A stretch of DNA of 6,863 bases from Candidatus Woesearchaeota archaeon (GTDB taxonomy: Archaea; Nanobdellota; Nanobdellia; Woesearchaeales; GW2011-AR9), in NCBI GenBank assembly GCA_016179995.1, contig JACPCC010000071.1:1-6863 (forward strand), given 5' to 3'. The position numbers were made by a program, and so were the translations under genes. Below the pieces are notes generated by a model. That model saw nothing but the letters and a program-made list of their open reading frames with translations. It ran no database searches and was not told the DNA's origin. Below, piece by piece: positions 1 through 5,591 of this stretch (position 1 is its first letter; every line of letters begins with the position of its first letter).

Positions 1-65
1 AGTTTTACTTTCTGGATTTTCAAGATTCTTTTCAAGAGATAGCAACCTAAGCAATTATGATTTGA

Positions 66-548
66 TACTTTTCACTGTTCTTTAAGTTAAAAATATTCGA
101 CAAAACTACCAAAGTTATTAAGATAAACGACAACATTGAAATCATTGAAGGCCTGCTTAATTCTCACGAGAAAGGATATATGGAATTTTTATCCGATGGT
201 CAGCATTTTGGCGAACTTCTGGGGCCGAAAGTTAATGGTAATCCCTATAAATTATCTGAACATTTATGGATTCCCTTCGAAACCTTTTGTCAAAAACACT
301 TGCGCTATAAATCCTGGGGAAAATATCCTAAAGATTTTGCCACAATCTCTGAATGGTTTAAAGAATTAATGCCTCTTTATTCTTTGATGGTTGGTTCTGG
401 TCATGAAGTAACTGCACCAGACGGAGCAAAAACAGGCAAATATCGGGGATTTGTAGAAGGGATAGTATTCACTCATCCCGACGGAAGAATGGCTAAGCTC
501 AGACAAGACATGTTCCCCTGGTTCTCTGGAAGAAGACATAAAGAATAA
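66..548 (+). pseudogene. RNA ligase, C-terminal remnant lacking the nucleotidyl-lysine half
   Basis: An intact ATP-dependent RNA ligase would seal RNA ends through a lysine-AMP intermediate. The frame is open from 66, after a TGA at 63-65, and has its only ATG at 180, giving 122 residues. Counting from that ATG, FGELLGP at 10-16 with GNPY at 20-23 resembles the motif III region. EGIVF at 93-97 fits motif IV, and the HPDGRMAKLR stretch at 99-108 fits motif V with its basic residues. The wording recalls the RNA ligase family found in phages and actinobacteria. Motif I (KxDG, the adenylated lysine) is absent, and nothing recognisable precedes it: bases 1-65 are closed in all three plus frames within or just after that stretch. 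No TATA or ribosome site clearly serves the ATG. I infer a truncated gene. A short expressed domain starting at 180 is the alternative. Family assignment is from memory of motifs. Confidence 0.6.
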
Positions 549-568
549 GGTTTATTCCCTATTCAGAA

Positions 569-585
569 TTCAGACAGTGTCTGGA
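569..585 (+). terminator. Short hairpin after the ligase remnant
   Basis: CAGAC and GTCTG pair around an AGT triloop (571-583), extended by one G-U and one A-U pair to a 7 bp stem. It lies about 20 bases after the ligase stop and is followed by an A/T-rich stretch without a clean T run. It may help end transcription, but archaeal terminators rarely need a hairpin and this could be chance. Confidence 0.2.
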
Positions 586-666
586 AAATTAAATTGCTCA
601 CGAACTCTTCAGTATTATTCATCTGCTCGGAAAGTAATTATTTTCTAAATAAATCATACTTTAAAT

Positions 667-777
667 TTAAGAAGTAGTTAAGCGGATGAACTCTTGCGCC
701 GCTTTAATAAATTCCGGATCTTTCTGGCTTTCCTTAATCTGTTCCCAAATATCTTTCTTTATTTTTTTCTGCTTCAT
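667..777 (-). CDS. 36-residue helical protein, copy A (QKDPEFI family)
   Basis: The minus strand encodes MKQKKIKKDIWEQI followed by a stretch containing QKDPEFI and ending in FIRLTTS. It is lysine-rich at the N terminus and looks helical; no catalytic motif is visible. The best support that it is a gene is a second minus-strand ORF at 1463-1555 with the same length class, the same pattern W-x-x-I-x-E-x-Q-K-D-P-E-F-I, and a matching E..R.T.S tail, although codons differ (for example GATCCG against GACCCC for Asp-Pro), so the protein is conserved rather than just the DNA. The ATG at 777 is preferred over the in-frame ATG at 783 because it lies 24.5 bases from the centre of the palindromic TATA, the same as in copy B. 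That spacing fits a leaderless transcript. The function is unknown. A regulator or antitoxin-like role beside the PIN gene is speculation. Confidence 0.6.
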   Translation of the reverse strand: MKQKKIKKDIWEQIKESQKDPEFIKAAQEFIRLTTS

Positions 778-796
778 CTTCATACAGAGGAAAACC

Positions 797-806
797 TTAT
801 ATATAA
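797..806. promoter_or_regulatory. Palindromic TATA box, bidirectional promoter A
   Basis: TTATATATAA is a perfect palindrome, so TATA-binding protein could direct transcription both ways. Its centre is 24.5 bases from the minus-strand ATG at 777 and 29.5 bases from the plus-strand ATG at 831, both within the range expected for archaeal leaderless starts. It would drive the copy A small protein leftwards and the secreted peptide plus PIN gene rightwards. No clear purine-rich BRE could be picked out with confidence on either side. Confidence 0.6.
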
Positions 807-830
807 AGATTTCGTACTAATCTAAAAACA

Positions 831-977
831 ATGAAAAAGACGGTGTCGGTGTTAGTTGCAGTTCTATTAGTTTTATCTAGCTTAGCTCTCGCTGTCGACG
901 ATACTTCTGAATGTAATTGGTGGTGTACGGTAAAAGGATGGTTTGGAAGGAAGAATGTAGTGGAGAAAGCGAAATGA
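831..977 (+). CDS. 48-residue secreted peptide with CNWWC/GWFG motif
   Basis: The product starts MKKTV and runs into a hydrophobic stretch (residues about 5-21) ending LALA, a good Sec signal peptide, leaving a mature peptide of roughly 26 residues that contains CNWWCTVKGWFG at 28-39 and ends in a basic tail. The signal peptide and the Cys/Trp motif match the N terminus of the 885-residue protein at 1602 (CNWWCTVRGWFG at 29-40), and the DNA is nearly the same over 35 bases. It starts about 30 bases from a TATA box without a leader. Its TGA overlaps the ATG of the PIN gene by four bases, so the two are probably co-translated. The two cysteines, spaced CxxxC, could form a disulfide outside the cell. 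It could be a true small secreted protein, or the stump of a duplicated large surface gene whose remainder was replaced by the PIN gene. Function unknown. Confidence 0.7.
   Translation: MKKTVSVLVAVLLVLSSLALAVDDTSECNWWCTVKGWFGRKNVVEKAK
912..946 (+). repeat. Direct repeat copy 1 encoding the CNWWC/GWFG motif
   Basis: These 35 bases match 1686-1720 with two differences by eye, and the first 22 bases are identical. Both copies lie in the same reading frame relative to their genes and encode the Cys/Trp motif directly after a signal peptide. The rest of the signal peptide is similar only at the protein level, so this is either the best-conserved core of an old duplication or a site of later gene conversion. 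Confidence 0.8.
962..965 (+). promoter_or_regulatory. Shine-Dalgarno-like GGAG for the PIN gene
   Basis: GGAG inside the end of the secreted-peptide gene lies 8 bases before the ATG at 974. It supports ATG 974, rather than the upstream TTG at 917 or ATG at 938, as the PIN start, and fits an internal operon gene whose translation is coupled through the ATGA overlap. Confidence 0.55.
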
Positions 978-1462
978 AACGCTTAATGCTGGATACCAAT
1001 ATATTTGGACTGTTAGTCTCTGATAAAGATTTTCATATGATGCACTCTATTCTAGAAAATAATAAAGAAGAATTAAGAATTTATGGATTAAATTTAATTA
1101 GGCAAGAGTTAAAAATGGCTCCTCGTACAATAATTGCCGGAGTAAATGTGCAAGCATCATTATTGAGGGCTTATTCCTCTTTTACCACTAGTGAATATGT
1201 GATTGATGAGAAATTAAAAATTATAGCAGAAGAATACTTTAAAATGTACTCTAAACTTGGCGGTGGTTATACAAAAGAAAAACTGTGGAATGACTTTTTG
1301 ATTGTAGCCTGTGCTTCAGTTAAAGATATAAGTGTCGTCGTTTCAGAAGATAATGCTACTATGTTAAATGAAATTGCCCAAAAGTCTTATCAAATAATTA
1401 ATCAAAAAGAAGGACTAAAGTTGCCAGATTTTATAGGGTATAAACTATTTAAAAAAGAATGA
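974..1462 (+). CDS. PIN-domain ribonuclease, VapC-like
   Basis: PIN proteins are Mg-dependent endoribonucleases, often the toxin of VapBC pairs that cut tRNA or rRNA; the target here cannot be read from sequence. The 162-residue product opens directly with the PIN signature LDTNIF (Asp7, Asn9). It has a conserved Glu in IRQEL (Glu45), Asp107 in WNDFLIVACAS and Asp126 in VVSEDNATM, so all four acidic active-site positions appear present and it looks intact. It resembles a PIN subfamily I associate with DPANN archaea. ATG 974 is chosen for the GGAG site, the ATGA overlap with the secreted-peptide gene, and because family members start a few residues before LDTN. No classic VapB antitoxin (AbrB or ribbon-helix-helix) precedes it. 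The upstream partner is a secreted peptide, and the only small cytoplasmic candidates are the two minus-strand genes that flank it. Its stop touches the stop of copy B exactly. Confidence 0.85.
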   Translation: MKRLMLDTNIFGLLVSDKDFHMMHSILENNKEELRIYGLNLIRQELKMAPRTIIAGVNVQASLLRAYSSFTTSEYVIDEKLKIIAEEYFKMYSKLGGGYTKEKLWNDFLIVACASVKDISVVVSEDNATMLNEIAQKSYQIINQKEGLKLPDFIGYKLFKKE

Positions 1463-1555
1463 TTAGGAGCAAGTCTGCCTGACCCACTCATAAATAGTTC
1501 TAATAAATTCGGGGTCTTTTTGTGCTTCTTCAATGTCTTTCCATTTATCTTTCAT
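1463..1555 (-). CDS. 30-residue helical protein, copy B (QKDPEFI family)
   Basis: This minus-strand gene encodes MKDKWKDIEEAQKDPEFI, then a short helical tail ending in TCS. It shares W, I, E, QKDPEFI, then E, R, T and S at corresponding positions with copy A at 667-777. The ATG lies 24.5 bases from the centre of the palindromic TATA at 1575-1584, exactly as in copy A, suggesting a leaderless transcript. Its stop codon (1463-1465 on the plus strand) abuts the PIN stop (1460-1462) with no bases between, so read-through from either gene would give RNA antisense to the other. It is acidic and basic mixed, with no membrane segment or catalytic motif. I do not recognise the family. An antitoxin or regulator role is possible but unproven. 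Confidence 0.6.
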   Translation of the reverse strand: MKDKWKDIEEAQKDPEFIRTIYEWVRQTCS

Positions 1556-1574
1556 AGTAGCTTAAAAGAAAGTC

Positions 1575-1584
1575 TTATATATAA
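1575..1584. promoter_or_regulatory. Palindromic TATA box, bidirectional promoter B
   Basis: TTATATATAA occurs again, within a shared 12-base core (CTTATATATAAA) also present at copy A. Its centre is 24.5 bases from the minus-strand ATG at 1555 and 22.5 bases from the plus-strand ATG at 1602. A plus-strand TTG at 1590 would be only about 10 bases away, upstream of the expected transcript start, which argues for ATG 1602. It likely drives copy B leftwards and the surface operon rightwards. Confidence 0.65.
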
Positions 1585-1601
1585 AAGTTTTGTTGTTAAA
1601 G

Positions 1602-4259
1602 ATGGTGAATAAAAAGAGGCTGATTTTAGTATTATTAGTGTTTTTACTAGTTTTAAGTTCATTTTCTGTATTAGCAGACGATAATTGTAATTGGTGGTGT
1701 ACGGTAAGAGGGTGGTTTGGTGGAAACCAGTTTATAACAGGAAAATCTGTATCTACTGATATTGATAATGATGGGATAATAGATAGTAACGACAACTGTC
1801 CTACTTATTGGAATCCCGGACAGGAAAATCTTATAGTTCTAGATGATATCTATGATTCTTACAAGTCTAATAACAAATCCACCGGAGGAGATATTTGTGA
1901 TGATGATGACGATAATGATAAAGTTTTAGACGTCGTTGATAACTGTCCTTTAATTTCCAACGCTGACCAAGCCAATCACGATTCCGACATTAACGGTGAC
2001 GCCTGTGACGACGACGACGACGCTGACGGTGTTCTTGATTGTGGTAATGATGGAAATTGTGTAACAACAGCAGATAACGATAATTGTCCAACAGTCAAGA
2101 ACGGTCAAATCTTAAGTTTATGCGTCGATGCTTTAACCTGCCAGCAGAAAGATAGCGATCACAATGGAATCGGCGACGCTTGTGATGAAAATTATAAAAT
2201 TGGTTTAGTTGCCAAATGGGATTTTGAAGAGAATGATGGTACTACAGTTAAAGATACTTCTGGCCATCAATTAGACGGAAAAATTATCAGCGGCGATAGT
2301 GGAAAAATAAAACGAGTTACTAATGCGGCTTCTGGAAGAAAAGCTTTGTCCTTAGAGAGGAACCCAGGCGAATATGTGGAAGTAAAAGATACAGTAGGCT
2401 TATTGCCAGAGAAATTACGTCTTAGCACAGAAATGACTGTAAGCGCTTGGGTTTACTCTAAATTGAATGATGTGGGGAGCGTTATTGTTTCTACTTCTAA
2501 AGAAACTACTAGTGCTCCAGTTAAAACTGGCTGGGTTTTAAGAAGAAGTGTAAGTAACGGAGATTTAATTGAATTAACTCTCTGTGGAGCAAGTAATAAT
2601 TGTCAATCTGCTAATTATGATCTAACTCAACTCAGCAATAATGGACTTCAGCAATGGTTTTTAGTGACGGGAGTTTATTCTGGTACTGATTTGAAATTAT
2701 ATATTAATGGTGAGCTAAAATATACAGTCAGTTTTAATGTTCCTATTTCCTCCTCTTCCATTCCTTTGCATATTGGTCTTCGCGCGGATTATGACCCTAC
2801 TGCAGATTCTAGTATCTCGGGCATGTGGAATGGGTTAATAGATGATGTCAGAATTTATGATACTGCTTTAGGTGCCGATAAAATTGCTGAGATCTATGGT
2901 GAAGGAAATTCAACTCTATGTGGGAACGGGAATATAGATTTAGAAGAACAATGCGATGACAAAAATAAAAATAATGGTGATGGATGTTCTGAAAAATGTA
3001 AATCTGAGATTAACTGGCAATGCTCTACTGCAGCCCCTTCCATTTGTACTAACTTAGATACAGATGGAGATGGAATTTTAGATTGTGGTGCGGACTCTAA
3101 TTGTAATGAAGTAACTGATAACGACAATTGTCTTTTAATAAAAAATGGTGTTTCAGGGATAACTTGTGCCGATGCCTCTGGTGTAAGCTGTAATCAAGCA
3201 GATTTAGATGGTGACAAAATAGGCGACGCTTGCGATTCCGACGACGACAATGACGGTAAAGCTGACAGACAAGATAATTGTCCAACTACTGTAAATCCTG
3301 ACCAAAAAGACTCCGACGCTGACGGCTGGGGTGATGCTTGCGACGAATGTCCAACAACTTTTAATCCCAGTAATGATGCCAGTGTTTGTGTATGTCGAGC
3401 TTTAAATGTTAATGATAAATATAAACCAAATATTTGTTATCCTAAAGGTTCGACTGAAATCAAGAAAGGTAAATGTTCTTGTAATTCCCAAGAGACTGAC
3501 AGTTGTTTATTAGATTATGCTCAATCTACTACTCGAGACACCTTTAGTTCTGATGTAATTCAATCATTATGCAGTCCTGATGATAGTTGTAGTTCTCAAA
3601 ACACTTTAACTTGTCTTTCCAACGAAGTCTGTTCTTCCGGTATGTGTATCACTCCTGATACTTGTACGATTGCCACTGACTGTCCAGGCTCCGCTTTCAG
3701 CTATACTGAGAATGGAAAAACTTGGTTCAATCCTGGAACGTCGCAATGTATTAATGGAATTTGCGTACCCAATAAAGCTGTTCAACAATGCAGTTCTACA
3801 GAAGAATGTGATCAAGGTGTTTGCGTTAATGGTCAATGTTTAGACGTTCCAAATTGTGGAGATGGAAATAAAGACGAAAACGAACAATGCGATGATGGCT
3901 GTGGTACTGATGACATTTGTGATTCTACTGATAACGGCGACGGTTGTAGTCAATACTGTCAAATAGAACAAGGTTGGGATTGTATTACAGATGTAAATCC
4001 ATCTTCCTGTTATGATGATCCCAGAGAAGCTTTCATCAATAAATTAGGAGATTGTAGTTCAGCAAAAGTAATTCCTGCATTAACTGCTTTATTTACTAAA
4101 ACCATCTCTTCAGACCAAGAAGATTTAGATTGTCAAACAACTTACTCCAACATCTGCAATCAAGGAAATAAAATATGCTTAGCACTCAATAAACGCACAG
4201 TCAGAGGAAAAGCTGAACTTATAGGAATATTCGGCAACATCATTAACCCGCCAAGATAA
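1602..4259 (+). CDS. Secreted multidomain surface protein (TSP3 repeats, LamG, Myxococcus Cys repeats)
   Basis: The 885-residue product has a Sec signal peptide (residues about 1-25, ending SVLA), then CNWWC at 29-33 and an ITG stretch. Residues about 53-195 are calcium-binding type 3 thrombospondin repeats (DxDNDGxxDxxDNCP pattern). Residues about 200-433 form a LamG/concanavalin-like domain beginning LVAKWDFEEN, a fold often binding glycans or protein partners. A Myxococcus-type Cys repeat starts at 440 (CGNGNIDLEEQC), further type 3 repeats run about 485-585, a Cys-rich stretch follows, and a second Cys repeat starts at 752 (CGDGNKDENEQC). The last 80 residues hold paired cysteines without a recognised fold. 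No C-terminal membrane anchor is seen, so it is released or held by partners. ATG 1602 is chosen over TTG 1590 because of the TATA spacing. The membrane gene follows after 2 bases. Adhesion or cell contact is inferred; no catalytic domain is visible. Confidence 0.9.
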   Translation: MVNKKRLILVLLVFLLVLSSFSVLADDNCNWWCTVRGWFGGNQFITGKSVSTDIDNDGIIDSNDNCPTYWNPGQENLIVLDDIYDSYKSNNKSTGGDICDDDDDNDKVLDVVDNCPLISNADQANHDSDINGDACDDDDDADGVLDCGNDGNCVTTADNDNCPTVKNGQILSLCVDALTCQQKDSDHNGIGDACDENYKIGLVAKWDFEENDGTTVKDTSGHQLDGKIISGDSGKIKRVTNAASGRKALSLERNPGEYVEVKDTVGLLPEKLRLSTEMTVSAWVYSKLNDVGSVIVSTSKETTSAPVKTGWVLRRSVSNGDLIELTLCGASNNCQSANYDLTQLSNNGLQQWFLVTGVYSGTDLKLYINGELKYTVSFNVPISSSSIPLHIGLRADYDPTADSSISGMWNGLIDDVRIYDTALGADKIAEIYGEGNSTLCGNGNIDLEEQCDDKNKNNGDGCSEKCKSEINWQCSTAAPSICTNLDTDGDGILDCGADSNCNEVTDNDNCLLIKNGVSGITCADASGVSCNQADLDGDKIGDACDSDDDNDGKADRQDNCPTTVNPDQKDSDADGWGDACDECPTTFNPSNDASVCVCRALNVNDKYKPNICYPKGSTEIKKGKCSCNSQETDSCLLDYAQSTTRDTFSSDVIQSLCSPDDSCSSQNTLTCLSNEVCSSGMCITPDTCTIATDCPGSAFSYTENGKTWFNPGTSQCINGICVPNKAVQQCSSTEECDQGVCVNGQCLDVPNCGDGNKDENEQCDDGCGTDDICDSTDNGDGCSQYCQIEQGWDCITDVNPSSCYDDPREAFINKLGDCSSAKVIPALTALFTKTISSDQEDLDCQTTYSNICNQGNKICLALNKRTVRGKAELIGIFGNIINPPR
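1686..1720 (+). repeat. Direct repeat copy 2 encoding the CNWWC/GWFG motif
   Basis: This is the partner of 912-946, differing at two bases (A to G both times), and it encodes the mature N terminus of the large secreted protein. See that entry for the comparison. Confidence 0.8.
2028..2186 (+). repeat. Internal protein repeat, first copy (residues 143-195)
   Basis: This block of the secreted protein runs from GVLDCGNDGNC through DNDNC, KNG, a Cys pair, to IGDACD. It matches residues 491-545 (bases 3072-3236) in order and spacing with two extra residues in the second. Similarity is clear in protein but weak in DNA, so the duplication is old. Confidence 0.75.
3072..3236 (+). repeat. Internal protein repeat, second copy (residues 491-545)
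   Basis: Runs from GILDCGADSNC through DNDNC and KNG to IGDACD, repeating the arrangement of residues 143-195. The two copies bracket the LamG domain and the first Myxococcus-type Cys repeat, as if a type 3 repeat array had been copied or the LamG unit inserted between halves. Confidence 0.75.
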
Positions 4260-4261
4260 AA

Positions 4262-5566
4262 ATGAAATCCCTAAAACATCCTCAACTAAAAAAGTACGGT
4301 AAATTTCCTACTCCGCCTAGAAGAAAGTCTTTCTCAGCAACTACACAACATAAAATTATTTTACTCTTCTCAATTCTACTGCTCTTCACCGGTGTATTGT
4401 TATTATATTACTTAACGGCAACAGGACAGGCTATTACTGGAATTGAAGAAGGTGTTTACGCTAATTTAAATCGCACTGATTCTACTGCTCAAGTCTTAAA
4501 TTTAACTATTGAACCTGGAACAAATAGCATCAACTCCGTCTATTTTGAATTATCCGTAACTACACCTGCCACATTTAAACTATGTGATACTGCACCCCAA
4601 ATAACCGTTAGACCACCAGAAATAGAAGTAAACGGAGAAACTCTAGTTTGGGAAAATTCTTTTTCTGATTGTACAAATGGCAAATTTAGCTATGCTGTCG
4701 GCACAGTTGACACCTATAAATTTCTAAATACTCGTTTCAACCTCAGCATCTCTATCTCTAAACCATTGCCTTCCGGCGATGTAACTTTCTTTTTAGAAGC
4801 TTTAGACGTTTATAGAGTAAGTGATGGAACAGATTTATTTGTCGCTGGCACAAATACACTCGAACAAGACCACTTTACTTTCAGCAGAGGCGGGGGTCCT
4901 CCTACTTTAGGTGGTGATGGCGCTCAGGGTTCTTCAGGTTCTGGAAGCAGTAGTAGTTCTTCTAGCTCTAGTTCAGGCGGCGGCGGTGTTATCTGTCCAG
5001 CCAACTGGGATTGCTCAGCTTGGAGTTTATGCAATTCAACCTTACAGCAAAGCAGAACTTGTATTGATTTAAAAAAATGTAAACCCAATAAGATTGAAGT
5101 CAAGAAATGCCAGCTCTGTCAAGAATCTTGGACTTGCAGCGAATGGAATACCTGTCAAAATAACCGTAAAACTAGAACCTGTACTGACGAACATCAATGC
5201 GGCACTTTATTATACAGACCAACACTACAAGCCGCTTGTCAATCTGCTCCACTTACAACTACTTCATACCAACCTCCTAAAACTCCAGAACCGCCCATAC
5301 AACATCCATTACCTCCGAAAAGTATCTGGGAAGAAAAGAAATTATATTTTATTGCTTTGCCAGCAGCAATTGTCGCAGTTCTAATCACTATTATTCTACT
5401 GCTCTTAATCCGCAAGCGTGAAGTGGTTTTAAACTTTAAAGATTTAGTTGAATGGGTTAAACTACTAAATTCCAAAGGATTATCCGAACAACGCATCAAA
5501 GATGCTTTAGAAGGTTCTGAATGGACTAAGAAAGAAATAGAGAAAGCGCTGAAGAGTTTACGCTGA
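4262..5566 (+). CDS. Membrane-anchored surface protein with two TSP1-like repeats
   Basis: The 434-residue product has a basic N-terminal tail (1-31), a membrane helix at about 32-51, and a second helix at about 361-383 followed by RKR. Both ends are therefore predicted inside and residues 52-360 outside. The outer part has a beta-rich domain (about 56-208) that may be cohesin-like, a Gly/Ser linker (about 210-242, with a run of ten serines), and two thrombospondin type 1-like repeats: WDCSAWSLC at 249-257 and WTCSEWNTC at 290-298, each followed by RTC. A Pro-rich stalk follows. The cytoplasmic tail (384-434) reads as helices with GLSEQRIKDAL and WTKKEIEKAL, a small UBA-like or helical tail I associate with DPANN membrane proteins. 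It starts 2 bases after the secreted gene's stop, with no clear ribosome site, so it is surely co-transcribed and may tether the 885-residue protein. The partner role is inferred. Confidence 0.88.
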   Translation: MKSLKHPQLKKYGKFPTPPRRKSFSATTQHKIILLFSILLLFTGVLLLYYLTATGQAITGIEEGVYANLNRTDSTAQVLNLTIEPGTNSINSVYFELSVTTPATFKLCDTAPQITVRPPEIEVNGETLVWENSFSDCTNGKFSYAVGTVDTYKFLNTRFNLSISISKPLPSGDVTFFLEALDVYRVSDGTDLFVAGTNTLEQDHFTFSRGGGPPTLGGDGAQGSSGSGSSSSSSSSSSGGGGVICPANWDCSAWSLCNSTLQQSRTCIDLKKCKPNKIEVKKCQLCQESWTCSEWNTCQNNRKTRTCTDEHQCGTLLYRPTLQAACQSAPLTTTSYQPPKTPEPPIQHPLPPKSIWEEKKLYFIALPAAIVAVLITIILLLLIRKREVVLNFKDLVEWVKLLNSKGLSEQRIKDALEGSEWTKKEIEKALKSLR

Positions 5567-5591
5567 GAGTATTAATAAAAAATTACCTTAA

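Noticed and set aside
136..369. Plus-strand frame of 77 residues overlapping the ligase remnant
   Set aside because: It is an out-of-frame shadow; the other frame carries clear ligase motifs.
778..783. In-frame ATG at 783 as the start of small gene A
   Set aside because: It is only about 18 bases from the TATA centre, whereas ATG 777 matches the 24.5-base spacing of copy B. It cannot be fully excluded.
917..973. Longer PIN reading frame starting from TTG at 917 or ATG at 938
   Set aside because: The extension overlaps the secreted-peptide gene out of frame, encodes sequence unlike PIN proteins, and the GGAG site plus ATGA overlap point to ATG 974.
1590..1601. TTG start four codons upstream of the large secreted gene
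   Set aside because: It lies about 10 bases from the TATA centre, upstream of the expected transcript start; ATG 1602 fits the promoter and gives a normal signal peptide.
2003..2030. Run of GAC triplets as a microsatellite or array
   Set aside because: It is an in-frame Asp run within a calcium-binding repeat protein, with no spacer structure.
2894..3836. Minus-strand frames inside the large secreted gene
   Set aside because: They are shadows of a strongly supported Cys-rich coding sequence, with no promoter or recognisable motif.
5094..5499. Alternative frames on both strands within the membrane protein gene
   Set aside because: They overlap the TSP1-like repeats and second membrane helix and show no signals of their own.
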